A DNA stretch of 64,000 nucleotides from positions 124,001-188,000 of the forward strand of contig NZ_SNYL01000002.1 in NCBI RefSeq assembly GCF_004363315.1, read 5' to 3'. Of the stretch, positions 10,601-18,143 are shown piece by piece. A model generated the notes under the pieces. It searched no databases. It had not been told where the DNA came from and saw only the letters and a list, made by a program, of their open reading frames with translations. Each line of letters starts with the position of its first letter. Position 1 is the first letter of the stretch. The translations under genes were made by a program, and so were the position numbers. The stretch comes from Tepidicella xavieri (GTDB lineage: Bacteria > Pseudomonadota > Gammaproteobacteria > Burkholderiales > Burkholderiaceae_C).

Positions 10601-11237
10601 GATAAAATATAATGGTATTTTGTGCAACCAGGAATTCGAACCCAGAAGCAAACAGGCGGACATTGAAATCCCAATCCTCATAGGCAAAGCCTGTGGTAAC
10701 TTTTAGGTCGCGATAGGACAGATGTTGAAACACATCTCGCTTGATAAAAATTCTGGAAACATAAGGGTGATGATAAGCAAAGTCAGCAGCGGTCAACCAC
10801 TGATCGCTCACATAACGCGCGACATGGTATGATTCACCAAAGGCAACCAAGAAGTCGATAAACACAGCGATCTTTGAGTGTGGGTGATTTCGGGCGGTCT
10901 TGACGAGTTCAACGATTGAATTTCTGGATACTAGGTCATCCCCGTCGGAAGTCCAGACGAATTCGCCTTCAGCAAGATCAATTCCTGCATTACGTGCAAG
11001 CCCCAAAGATCCTACATCGATGGTAGTGGTTTTTATTTGTTCAAAAGCTTTTAGCGGGGTTCGATGAAAGACTTCCAGGGTGTCTTGATCTGGTCTGTCG
11101 AAGACAGCAATCAATTCGACATTGATTCCGGCATTTTTTGCCTCATTGGCGCAAGCGTCCAGTGAAAGCAAAGTTGGACGCAAATAGAGTGCTTCACGGT
11201 GCATGTTGAGCACCACACTGACATCAATCTTTCTCAT
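7608..11237 (-). CDS. Multidomain GT2-GT4-polysaccharide pyruvyltransferase with C-terminal coiled coil
   Basis: Protein of 1209 residues. Residues 1-230 are a GT2 domain (SVVLNMHREALYLRP, LGLARNAGIDLAEG, TSDGDDLVS). Residues ~333-700 are GT4 (LLPWLKPGGAEKYILQVLGE, LLWASRVSAQKRPDLLGKI, YTSAFDGLPNVILEVLGAG). Residues ~733-1000 look like a polysaccharide pyruvyltransferase fold: GDFGYGNFGDVLQHINAL, LGLYGGGFLNSMWGD, YWVSGQQI, FGVRDEVSLRLL. Heptad-like residues ~1100-1165 are followed by ASRSWRLTRGLRALGRL, a tail common in polysaccharide glycosyltransferases. Base composition is more A+T-rich than the flanking genes. It overlaps wzt upstream and the next gene downstream by ATGA. An internal ATG at 9107 with a strong ribosome-binding site may yield a separate pyruvyltransferase. 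Donors and acceptors are unknown. Confidence 0.88.
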   Translation of the reverse strand: MRKIDVSVVLNMHREALYLRPTLLSLDACANEAKNAGINVELIAVFDRPDQDTLEVFHRTPLKAFEQIKTTTIDVGSLGLARNAGIDLAEGEFVWTSDGDDLVSRNSIVELVKTARNHPHSKIAVFIDFLVAFGESYHVARYVSDQWLTAADFAYHHPYVSRIFIKRDVFQHLSYRDLKVTTGFAYEDWDFNVRLFASGFEFLVAQNTIIFYRQRSNSLLKQANAVSARMVPHSALFEPKTFVAAMADARKRNPDWQKFMRERQAIYERKFVHEMLASETLVGYVTEAAQLDPEVEPIRIEAASNYCPVPWDSQHWGFQLERFYQLVGDQPFSDVLLLPWLKPGGAEKYILQVLGELWKFGACRRLLVLSGQAASRHEWASLLPKGSVFVDVFNAFPMLDDAGRDAMIARALLAVAAEGARLHIKASPFSHRLMDSFGSVLSSTYKVVYYRFCDDSYAWRNERVNSPWAVAFLRRQLNNIHLLISDCGSIVAADWARLGAHKEKYQTIYALCASQEHPSIKRLPNKRLLWASRVSAQKRPDLLGKIATALRQDCPEIVIEVYGQIENNYHQQRLFDVPGVIYRGSYDGFQTLPIDRFDAFIYTSAFDGLPNVILEVLGAGLPVIAPDVGGIGEAVIEGETGFLVPDLVDENALVEAYVDAVRRLYGDWDRTVEIVERGRQLIADRHGEAKFRQRVSDVFELALHVEGGQSMSSLYFYADDASQKILAGDAQKIISIGGDFGYGNFGDVLQHINALRAIKKTGRFATVSVMAANAINSQAFPSFVPEAYKTDAVIFVSSYPLILVDTDPQLTRVAEIRNVAGLGLYGGGFLNSMWGDFVLSVVEHFLRLDQKINYWVSGQQITSPFEARVLEHIKAFHPKLFGVRDEVSLRLLAERGYDADFSFDDATEALEGLSDRLSIRQGQGLALHLNSSDYTANTSLADGLGRELASVASQDAARHEVTVFQAFRDSRQDVFDSSETIKRLDYLFPFHEYRTIDLVGLLFDQSSSNKQIKLDLALGYSCSYHVTLWLQLAGIPCWLRSSNSFYDQKSRALQVSQGLDEFLRNPKLADHTSNLERRATWNDKLQRHLSSIDPIENCLRFESVESGPAPWSFFYKGHPTLQDKLSSAEKDNLWLKSRAEVAERDLGATRSENAELHGRVETLSTQISVILASRSWRLTRGLRALGRLFRGEFGAVFAALRQRFTRHRS

Positions 11238-12562
11238 TTACATGCAACCTCAAAAGGCATTTTGAACATAAACCACATCGGATTATCTGTATCAGCTAAC
11301 ACATCGAACACCATGGCCAATTCGTCCGCAAAGATAATCACGTTGTCACTGCGATCCCACTGGCTCACCTGATTGATGCGGAGCGCGACTGAATAGGACT
11401 GACCGCCACGCAAGAGCATTGTTGAGCTGAAAACAAAACGCACGGTTTGTCCTGCTTCGAAATTCAGACTCTTTCTGTATGTGTTAAAAAAACTCTCGCC
11501 AGTGAGTTCTTGTCCAAATTGATCTTTGATGAGGAATCCGAGACTCAGGTTATTTATCTGCCTGTGAATTTCGATCTCGAACTCCAGTGAAAATCTTTCG
11601 CCTTGATGGAGGTGATCTGTTACCTGCCCTTGTTGGTTTTTCAGCAACTTTGAACGGACGGAGACAACAGTCCCGTCAACAAGGTCTGCCGATATAGGTT
11701 GCTCTGCTTTTTCACTCCTGTGATCGAGCTCAGGCACATCTTGTTGGGTCGTAGTCGGCAGGCTGGTCGATTCTTCAGCAGCCACTACCTGTTTCATCGA
11801 CTGCAAAACAATTCGGTTGTGCTCAATGAACACATCATTCATATAAGCGTTCGTCACGTCCGTGACGTTGCCCTGCATCTTCACCCGACCTTGCTCCAGC
11901 CAGATGGCCTCATCGCAGAGCGCGCGCACAGCGTCTATCGAGTGGCTGACGAACAAAACAGAGCAACCGCTTTCCATGAGCTGCCGCATGCGTGCCATGC
12001 TTTTGTGCTGAAACCAGGCATCACCCACGCTCAACGCTTCATCCACAATCAACAGATCGGGTTCTACGTTGACTGCTACGGAAAAGGCCAAGCGAGCAAA
12101 CATGCCGCTGGAGTAGGTTTTTACTGGCTGGTAAACAAAATCTCCAATGTCTGCAAAGGCAAGAATATCGGCAAGTTTTGCATCAACTTCTTCTCGGCTG
12201 AGCCCGAGGATCTGGCCATTCAGGTAAATGTTTTCAATACCGGTGAACTCCGGGTTGAATCCGGACCCCAGTTCTAGAAGTGCTGCTACTCTGCCGCGCA
12301 CTTCTACTGTGCCATCGCTAGGCGTCAGCGTCCCACAAATGATCTGGAGCAGAGTGGACTTGCCGGCCCCATTTTTTCCCAGAATGCCAACGACCTTGCC
12401 CTTGGGTACGGTGAAGGAAATATCCTGCAGGGCAACAAATTCTCTGTAGAACCTTCTACCTGTGCGAGCCAGCAGCATTTGCAGCAGTCTTCGGTGAGGT
12501 TTGTCGTAGATATAGTATCTTTTTGCCAGCCCCTTGACCGTAAGCGCAACTTCAGAGGACAT
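11234..12562 (-). CDS. wzt: O-antigen ABC transporter ATP-binding protein Wzt with carbohydrate-binding C-terminal domain
   Basis: ATPase of 442 residues that powers export of finished undecaprenyl-linked polysaccharide. The first ~240 residues are a nucleotide-binding domain with Walker A GILGKNGAGKSTLL, an ABC signature around TYSSGMFARLAF, Walker B LLIVDEALSVGD and H-loop VLFVSHSIDAV. A linker of about 60 residues leads to a C-terminal beta-rich region (~290-440) of the Wzt_C type, which in characterised systems binds the modified non-reducing end of the chain. Thus chain termination is probably coupled to export. ATG 12562 overlaps the wzm stop by 11 bases and begins [16 protein letters not shown], the expected N-terminus; a longer open frame upstream is only wzm in another frame. 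Confidence 0.93.
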   Translation of the reverse strand: MSSEVALTVKGLAKRYYIYDKPHRRLLQMLLARTGRRFYREFVALQDISFTVPKGKVVGILGKNGAGKSTLLQIICGTLTPSDGTVEVRGRVAALLELGSGFNPEFTGIENIYLNGQILGLSREEVDAKLADILAFADIGDFVYQPVKTYSSGMFARLAFSVAVNVEPDLLIVDEALSVGDAWFQHKSMARMRQLMESGCSVLFVSHSIDAVRALCDEAIWLEQGRVKMQGNVTDVTNAYMNDVFIEHNRIVLQSMKQVVAAEESTSLPTTTQQDVPELDHRSEKAEQPISADLVDGTVVSVRSKLLKNQQGQVTDHLHQGERFSLEFEIEIHRQINNLSLGFLIKDQFGQELTGESFFNTYRKSLNFEAGQTVRFVFSSTMLLRGGQSYSVALRINQVSQWDRSDNVIIFADELAMVFDVLADTDNPMWFMFKMPFEVACK

Positions 12563-13379
12563 CGGCAAACCCCTTGCGCGTTTTCTGGAACCAGGCAAAA
12601 CCAAGCCAGGCGACGACGGCGGCTCCCGCTGTCCAGCGGGCCCAGGCGTTCCAGTCAATCAACTTTCCCCAGATCATGACGTTGCGGGTCTCCTCGACAA
12701 TGTAGGTCAGCGGATTCATGTACATGAAGGCGTGGTATTGATCCGGCAGCGCTGCCACCGGATAAAATATGGGTGACATAAACATCAGTGCCATCGTGAT
12801 CACTCCGATGATCTGGCCAACGTCGCGCAGGTAAACCCCCAGGGAGGCCAGAATCCAGGCCAGGCCCAACGTCATGAGGATCAATGGCACCAGCACGACG
12901 GGCAGTTGAATCACCGTCCAGGTGGGCAGACCAAAGAATATTGCGTAAAAAAGCAGCCATACCAGCAGGCTCACCAGCATGTGAAAGGCCGCTGCCCCAA
13001 AAGCCACGATGGGTAAGACCTCCAGCGGGAAGATCACTTTCTTGACATAATTGGCGTTGTTCAGGATCAGGCTGGGGGCCCGGTTGAGCACTTCCGAAAA
13101 CAGGTTGTAGACCAGCAGTCCGGTGAACAGCACCAGAGCGAACTCCACCTTGGAATCCGAGCCGCCAAGCCAGCGTGCCCGGAAGACGACGCTGAACACA
13201 AAGGTGTACACGACCAGCAAGAAGACCGGGTTGAAGAAGGACCACAGCAAGCCCATGACCGAACCTCTGTAGCGGCCAACCACTTCTCGCTTGATGAGAT
13301 TGAAGATCAGGCTCCGGTTGGTGTGAAAGGACCTCAGCAAGGCTGTCGGCCGCAAAGACTGTGCTGCGTGGGGGTTCAT
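12552..13379 (-). CDS. wzm: O-antigen ABC transporter permease Wzm
   Basis: Integral membrane protein of 275 residues of the ABC-2 polysaccharide exporter family. The N-terminal amphipathic stretch [20 protein letters not shown] precedes about six hydrophobic helices, starting at [20 protein letters not shown]. It pairs with Wzt to form the export channel across the inner membrane. ATG 13379 overlaps galE by ATGA; a longer in-frame extension upstream reads within galE and is not convincing. The gene order galE-wzm-wzt is usual for ABC-dependent O-polysaccharide loci. Confidence 0.93.
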   Translation of the reverse strand: MNPHAAQSLRPTALLRSFHTNRSLIFNLIKREVVGRYRGSVMGLLWSFFNPVFLLVVYTFVFSVVFRARWLGGSDSKVEFALVLFTGLLVYNLFSEVLNRAPSLILNNANYVKKVIFPLEVLPIVAFGAAAFHMLVSLLVWLLFYAIFFGLPTWTVIQLPVVLVPLILMTLGLAWILASLGVYLRDVGQIIGVITMALMFMSPIFYPVAALPDQYHAFMYMNPLTYIVEETRNVMIWGKLIDWNAWARWTAGAAVVAWLGFAWFQKTRKGFADVL

Positions 13380-14383
13380 GAATAACCTCGTGGGTTGCGA
13401 TCCTGCCAGCGCCAGTGGTCTTGACACATGGCGGCCAAGTCACGCTCGGCTTTCCAGCCCAATAGCTGAATCGCCAGGCGCGGGTCGGCATAACAAGCCG
13501 CCACATCGCCCGGTCTGCGCGGGCCGATGCGATAAGGGACAGGCTTGCCGCTGGCGGCTTCGAAAGCTTTGACGACATCGAGCACGCTGTAGCCCACGCC
13601 AGTGCCCAGGTTCACGGCTATGCACTGTGGTCGATCAAGCGCTTCAAGCGCTTTGAGGTGACCCGCCGCCAGATCGACCACATGGATGTAGTCGCGCACG
13701 CCAGTGCCATCCGGCGTGGGGTAGTCGTTGCCCCAGACGTTGAGAAATTCCCGCCGACCCACGGCCACTTGGGCCACATAGGGCATGAGGTTGTTGGGCG
13801 TGCCTTGTGGGTCTTCGCCGATCAGCCCGCTCTCGTGCGCGCCCACCGGGTTGAAGTAGCGCAGAATGGCCATGCGCCAATCGGGATGGGCGCGATACAC
13901 ATCCCGCAGCATATCTTCGATCACCAGCTTGCTGCGCCCATAGGGGTTGGTGGCCGATAGCGGGTGGTCTTCTGTTAGTGGCAAGCGTTGAGGCTCGCCA
14001 TAGACGGTGGCGGAAGAGCTGAAGACCAGGGTAGAGACACCGCAGTTGTGCATGGCTGCAAGAAGGCGGTGGGTGCCGACGACATTGTTGTCGTAGTAGA
14101 GAAGCGGTTTTTCAACAGACTCGCCAACCGCCTTCAACCCGGCGAAATGAATGACGGCCTGACACTGGTGTTGCCGCAAGGCCGACTCGATGGCCGCCTG
14201 GTCGCGAATATCGCCCTGCACCAGCATGGGCTTGCGCCCAGTGATCTGTTCGACCCGATTGAGCACTTCGGGGTGGCTGTTGCTGAAGTTGTCGAAAACA
14301 ACAACTTCGTGGCCGGCATGAAGCAGTTGGACGCAGGTGTGGGATCCGATGTAACCGGCACCGCCCGTTACAAAAATATTCAT
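13376..14383 (-). CDS. galE: UDP-glucose 4-epimerase GalE
   Basis: Cytoplasmic NAD-dependent epimerase of 335 residues interconverting UDP-Glc and UDP-Gal (possibly also the GlcNAc/GalNAc pair). It starts with the Rossmann motif [19 protein letters not shown]. The catalytic Ser-Ser-Ala and YxxxK are visible in [10 protein letters not shown] and [14 protein letters not shown], and [17 protein letters not shown] is typical GalE. ATG 14383 is selected because GGGAG lies 5 nt upstream; a GTG 6 nt earlier is less likely. It is the first gene of the operon, supplying hexose donors for the polysaccharide, and is preceded by a palindromic leader. Confidence 0.95.
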   Translation of the reverse strand: MNIFVTGGAGYIGSHTCVQLLHAGHEVVVFDNFSNSHPEVLNRVEQITGRKPMLVQGDIRDQAAIESALRQHQCQAVIHFAGLKAVGESVEKPLLYYDNNVVGTHRLLAAMHNCGVSTLVFSSSATVYGEPQRLPLTEDHPLSATNPYGRSKLVIEDMLRDVYRAHPDWRMAILRYFNPVGAHESGLIGEDPQGTPNNLMPYVAQVAVGRREFLNVWGNDYPTPDGTGVRDYIHVVDLAAGHLKALEALDRPQCIAVNLGTGVGYSVLDVVKAFEAASGKPVPYRIGPRRPGDVAACYADPRLAIQLLGWKAERDLAAMCQDHWRWQDRNPRGYS

Positions 14384-14405
14384 ACCCACTCCCGACTTGG
14401 ATCTC

Positions 14406-14424
14406 CGATAGCGCAGCTATCGCC
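14406..14424 (-). promoter_or_regulatory. Palindrome with ops/JUMPstart-like core in the polysaccharide operon leader
   Basis: On the plus strand CGATAGC (14406-14412) and GCTATCG (14416-14422) form perfect 7-base arms around a 3-base spacer, about 23 bases before the galE start codon. Read in the direction of transcription, 14424 to 14416 gives GGCGATAGC, one base from the GGCGGTAG core of the ops element that recruits RfaH/NusG paralogues to polysaccharide operons. It could equally be a plain hairpin or repressor site. No clear promoter was identified upstream. Confidence 0.4.
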
Positions 14425-14493
14425 ATCTGTGTATTCGTTTCGAAGTTGACTCACCAACTCGCCTCCACTCATGCAATCATTCGCCACAGCTAA

Positions 14494-15438
14494 TCAACTG
14501 TACGACCTGACAGGACAACCGTGAAGTCGTATTATGGCATTGAGCCCCCCACACTCCCCCACCACCCATACCCTGAACACCGCCAGCGCCGGCCGCTCGG
14601 CCACCTGCGGCTGCACCAGGTAGTACGCCCGCTGCGCTTTCAAGGGCTGCGGGCACGCCACCACCAACACGCCACTGGCCAGCTCCGCCTGCACCAGCAG
14701 GGTGGGCATCAGCGCCACGCCCAGGCCGGCCATGGCGGCGGCGGCTTGCATGGAAAAGAGTTCGTACCGGGGGCCAGCCATGGCGCGGGGGGCGTCCACG
14801 CCTTGGGCGTCGAACCACTGGCGCCAGGCCTCGGGCCGGGTGGACTGTTGCAGCAGCGGCCATTCGGCCAGCGCGGCCGGCTCGACGGGCTGGCCCCGGG
14901 GCAGCAGGCGCGGGCTGCACACCGGCAGCACGTCTTCGTCCATCAGGTGGGTGGCCTGGGTGCCGGCCCATTGCTGCAACTGCTGCGGGGTGCCGGCCCA
15001 CAGGGCGGCGTCGATACCGGTGTCGGTGAACAGAAAGGGGCGGGTGCGGGTTTCCAGATGCACCAGCAAGTCGGGGTGTTGCGCGGCCAGCCGGGGCAGG
15101 CGGGGGATGAGCCAACGGGTGGCAAAGGTGGGCACGGTGGCCAGCGTGAGGCTATCGCCCTGGCCGCGGCGGCCCATCAAGTCCACGGCGTCGCGCTCCA
15201 GGGCATCGAGCCGTTGGCGCACCTGGCGGGCATAGTCGGCCCCGGCGGGGGTGAGCGCCATGCCGTGCTGGGTGCGCTTGAACAGCGGCACGCCCAGAAA
15301 TGCCTCCAGCGCCGCCACCTGGCGCGAGACGGCGCCCTGCGTCAGGTTCAGCTCTTGCGCGGCGCGGGTGAAGCTCTGGTGGCGGGCGGCAGCTTCGAAG
15401 CAGTTCAGGGCTTGGGTGGAGGGAAGCTTGCGCCTCAT
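14494..15438 (-). CDS. LysR-type transcriptional regulator (GcvA/GcdR-like)
   Basis: Regulator of 314 residues. The N-terminal winged helix-turn-helix is clear ([20 protein letters not shown], then [19 protein letters not shown]) followed by the [14 protein letters not shown] wing. The rest is the two-lobed periplasmic-binding-like effector domain ([19 protein letters not shown]). ATG 15438 is preferred over ATG 15450 because GAGG stands 6 nt upstream. It is divergent from glutaryl-CoA dehydrogenase with 155 bases between start codons, the usual arrangement for a LysR protein controlling its neighbour; in related bacteria such genes are called gcdR. The inducer is inferred to be glutarate or glutaryl-CoA. 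Confidence 0.87.
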   Translation of the reverse strand: MRRKLPSTQALNCFEAAARHQSFTRAAQELNLTQGAVSRQVAALEAFLGVPLFKRTQHGMALTPAGADYARQVRQRLDALERDAVDLMGRRGQGDSLTLATVPTFATRWLIPRLPRLAAQHPDLLVHLETRTRPFLFTDTGIDAALWAGTPQQLQQWAGTQATHLMDEDVLPVCSPRLLPRGQPVEPAALAEWPLLQQSTRPEAWRQWFDAQGVDAPRAMAGPRYELFSMQAAAAMAGLGVALMPTLLVQAELASGVLVVACPQPLKAQRAYYLVQPQVAERPALAVFRVWVVGECGGLNAIIRLHGCPVRSYS

Positions 15439-15513
15439 GGCTTGCCTCATCGGTGGCGAGAGTCAACGCCCACAGACTAGCACGGCATTCATCAAAAAAA
15501 CTCATATCTGAAG

Positions 15514-15524
15514 GAAAATTTTTC
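15514..15524. promoter_or_regulatory. Candidate LysR-regulator binding site upstream of gcdH
   Basis: GAAAATTTTTC is a perfect short inverted repeat (GAAAA, one central base, TTTTC). It ends 2 bases before the predicted -35 element of gcdH, where LysR activators usually bind, and lies in the shared region with the divergent regulator gene. Short A/T palindromes also arise by chance, so confidence is low. Confidence 0.35.
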
Positions 15525-15526
15525 GT

Positions 15527-15555
15527 TTGCCAATCAGCTGGCCGGGCCTTAGCAT
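15527..15555 (+). promoter_or_regulatory. Predicted sigma-70 promoter of gcdH
   Basis: TTGCCA (15527-15532) and TAGCAT (15550-15555) are separated by 17 bases and match 5/6 and 4/6 positions of the consensus. Transcription would begin near 15562, about 30 bases before the gcdH start codon. Confidence 0.45.
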
Positions 15556-15593
15556 GGCTGTGTCCGTCAATTTTTCATATGCAAGGCACACCC

Positions 15594-16778
15594 ATGGCAT
15601 CAAAAGCACGCTTTTCCTGGTCCGACCCTTTCCTGCTGGACGATCAACTCACCGACGACGAGCGCCAGGTGCGCGACGCCGCCCACGCCTACTGCCAGGA
15701 GCGCCTGCTGCCCCGCGTGCAGGAAGCCTTCCGCCACGAGAAGACCGACCGGGCCATCTTCAACGAGATGGGTGAACTGGGCCTGCTGGGCCCGACCATC
15801 CCCGAACAGTACGGCGGCGCGGGCCTGAACTATGTCTGCTATGGCCTGGTGGCGCGCGAGGTGGAGCGGGTGGACAGCGGCTACCGCAGCATGATGAGCG
15901 TGCAAAGCTCGCTGGTGATGGTGCCGATCTACGAATTCGGCACCGAGGCGCAAAAGCAGAAATACCTGCCCAAGCTGGCCACGGGCGAATGGGTGGGCTG
16001 CTTTGGCCTGACGGAGCCCAACCACGGCTCTGACCCCGGCAGCATGATCACCCGGGCCAGGAAGGTGCCGGGCGGCTATGCCTTGAGCGGCGCCAAGATG
16101 TGGATCACCAACTCGCCCATCGCAGATGTGTTCGTCGTCTGGGCCAAGGACGATGAGGGGCAGATTCGCGGCTTCATTCTGGAAAAGGGTTGGAAGGGCC
16201 TGAGCGCCCCGGCCGTGCACGGCAAGGTGGGCCTGCGGGCGTCCATCACCGGCGAAATCGTGATGGACGAGGTGTTCTGCCCCGAAGAAAACGCCTTCCC
16301 CGAGATTCGCGGCCTCAAAGGCCCCTTCACCTGCCTCAACAGCGCGCGCTACGGCATCGCGTGGGGAGCACTGGGCGCGGCGGAGGACTGCTACCTCCGC
16401 GCCCGCCAGTATGTGCTGGACCGCCAGCAGTTTGGCCGCCCGTTGGCCGCCAACCAGCTCATCCAGAAAAAGCTGGCCGACATGCTGACCGAAATCAGCC
16501 TGGGCCTGCAAGGCTGCCTGCGCCTGGGGCGGCTGAAGGATGAGGGCAAGGCCGCGGTGGAAATCACCTCCATCCTCAAGCGCAACAGCTGCGGCAAGGC
16601 GCTGGACATTGCCCGCATGGCCCGCGACATGATGGGCGGCAACGGCATCAGCGACGAATTCGGCGTGGCCCGCCACCTGGTGAACCTGGAGGTGGTCAAC
16701 ACCTACGAAGGCACGCACGACATCCACGCCCTCATCCTGGGCCGCGCCATCACCGGCATTGCCGCGTTCTCGAACTGA
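15594..16778 (+). CDS. gcdH: Glutaryl-CoA dehydrogenase
   Basis: FAD enzyme of 394 residues, the normal family length, that oxidises and decarboxylates glutaryl-CoA to crotonyl-CoA in lysine, tryptophan and glutarate breakdown. Evidence is the acyl-CoA dehydrogenase signature [17 protein letters not shown], the [15 protein letters not shown] segment characteristic of glutaryl-CoA dehydrogenases, and [20 protein letters not shown], whose Glu is the catalytic base. ATG 15594 gives the expected N-terminus ([16 protein letters not shown]); the open frame upstream crosses the promoter region. Electrons pass to electron-transfer flavoprotein. It lies 14 bases before the CoA-transferase gene, so the two are probably co-transcribed. 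Confidence 0.94.
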   Translation: MASKARFSWSDPFLLDDQLTDDERQVRDAAHAYCQERLLPRVQEAFRHEKTDRAIFNEMGELGLLGPTIPEQYGGAGLNYVCYGLVAREVERVDSGYRSMMSVQSSLVMVPIYEFGTEAQKQKYLPKLATGEWVGCFGLTEPNHGSDPGSMITRARKVPGGYALSGAKMWITNSPIADVFVVWAKDDEGQIRGFILEKGWKGLSAPAVHGKVGLRASITGEIVMDEVFCPEENAFPEIRGLKGPFTCLNSARYGIAWGALGAAEDCYLRARQYVLDRQQFGRPLAANQLIQKKLADMLTEISLGLQGCLRLGRLKDEGKAAVEITSILKRNSCGKALDIARMARDMMGGNGISDEFGVARHLVNLEVVNTYEGTHDIHALILGRAITGIAAFSN

Positions 16779-16792
16779 TTTGCTGCCCATCC

Positions 16793-17980
16793 ATGGCCTT
16801 GCCCGACTTTCGCCCCCCTGCCCCACCCCCGCGCCCGCTGGAAGGCGTGAAGGTGCTGGACCTGTCGCGCGTGCTGGCCGGCCCCTGGGCCGGGCAGATC
16901 CTGGCCGACTACGGCGCCGACGTGCTGAAGGTGGAGCGCCCCGGCAGCGGCGACGACACCCGCGCCTGGGGCCCACCGTGGTGGGGCGAAGGCGACAACC
17001 GCGTGGCCGCCTACTTCCTCTGCGCCAACCGGGGCAAGCGCTCGGTGGCCATCGACATCGCCAGCCCCGAAGGCATCCAGCAGGTGCGCGAACTGGCCCG
17101 CGAGGCCGATGTGCTGATCGAGAACTACAAGGTCGGCCAACTGGCCAAGTATGGGCTGGACGCCCCCAGCCTGCAGGCCCTCAACCCGGCTCTGATCTAC
17201 TGCTCCATCACCGGCTACGGGCAGACCGGGCCGCTGGCGCACAAGGCGGGGTACGACTTCGCCATCCAGGCCGAAGGCGGGTTGATGAGCATCACCGGCA
17301 ACCCCGGCGAGGAGCCGCAGAAGGTGGGCGTGGCCGTGACCGACCTGATGACCGGGGTGTACGCGGCCACGGCCATCCTGGCCGCGCTGCACGAGCGCCA
17401 GCGCACCGGCAAGGGCCGGGTGATCGACGCGGCGCTGTTCGACGTGCAGGTGGCCATGCTGGCCAACCAGGCCAGCAACCAATTGATCGGCCAGACGCGC
17501 CCCACCCGCATGGGCAACGCTCACCCCAACATCGTGCCCTACCAGGTGTTCCCCACCCGCGACGGGCACATGGTGCTGGCCGTGGGCAACGATGGGCAGT
17601 TCACCCGCTTCTGCGAGGTGGCCGGCCACCCCGCCGTGGCCCGCGACGCGCGCTTTGCCACCAACCCCGCCCGCGTGGAGCACCGCCAGACGCTGGTGCC
17701 CCTGATCACCGGCTGGACGCTGGCGCGCGACACCGCCGACTGGGTGCGCCTGCTCGACCAGGCTGGCGTGCCCTGCGCCCCCATCCTGGAGGTGGCGCAA
17801 GTGATGGAACACCCCCACGTGGCCGCGCGTGGCATGACGCTGCCCGCCCACCACGGCCACCCACCCATGGTGGCCCACCCCGTGCTGTTCGACGGCCAAC
17901 GCCCCACCGCCCAACGCCCCCCGCCTGCTTTGGGCAAGGACGCGGCGGTGTGGTTGGAAGCTGCGCGGCCCCGCGGTTGA
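16793..17980 (+). CDS. Class III (CaiB/BaiF) CoA-transferase, probably succinyl-CoA:glutarate CoA-transferase
   Basis: Protein of 395 residues in the formyl-CoA transferase fold. The N-terminal PLEGVKVLDLSRVLAGPWAG and GADVLKVERPGSGDDTR are family signatures. The Asp in HKAGYDFAIQAEGGLMS corresponds to the catalytic aspartate that carries the acyl anhydride. HPNIVPYQVFPTRDGHMVLAVGN is also typical. Being immediately downstream of gcdH, it most likely activates glutarate to glutaryl-CoA with succinyl-CoA, as the SUGCT branch of the family does. Substrate is inferred from context because this family is broad. The next 163 bases to the dehydrogenase gene hold no convincing feature. Confidence 0.88.
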   Translation: MALPDFRPPAPPPRPLEGVKVLDLSRVLAGPWAGQILADYGADVLKVERPGSGDDTRAWGPPWWGEGDNRVAAYFLCANRGKRSVAIDIASPEGIQQVRELAREADVLIENYKVGQLAKYGLDAPSLQALNPALIYCSITGYGQTGPLAHKAGYDFAIQAEGGLMSITGNPGEEPQKVGVAVTDLMTGVYAATAILAALHERQRTGKGRVIDAALFDVQVAMLANQASNQLIGQTRPTRMGNAHPNIVPYQVFPTRDGHMVLAVGNDGQFTRFCEVAGHPAVARDARFATNPARVEHRQTLVPLITGWTLARDTADWVRLLDQAGVPCAPILEVAQVMEHPHVAARGMTLPAHHGHPPMVAHPVLFDGQRPTAQRPPPALGKDAAVWLEAARPRG

Positions 17981-18143
17981 CCCCCTCTCTGGCGATTCCA
18001 CTCGGCAAGCCGTATCATCGTCTGTACCGGTTCGGGAGGCTGCACAGTCCTTTCTGTTGCAGCCTTATCTGTACATGGCCCGCTGAGGCTGCCCGCCATT
18101 ACAGTCAGTTTCACCCATTCAACAACCAACGAGACAACCGACC

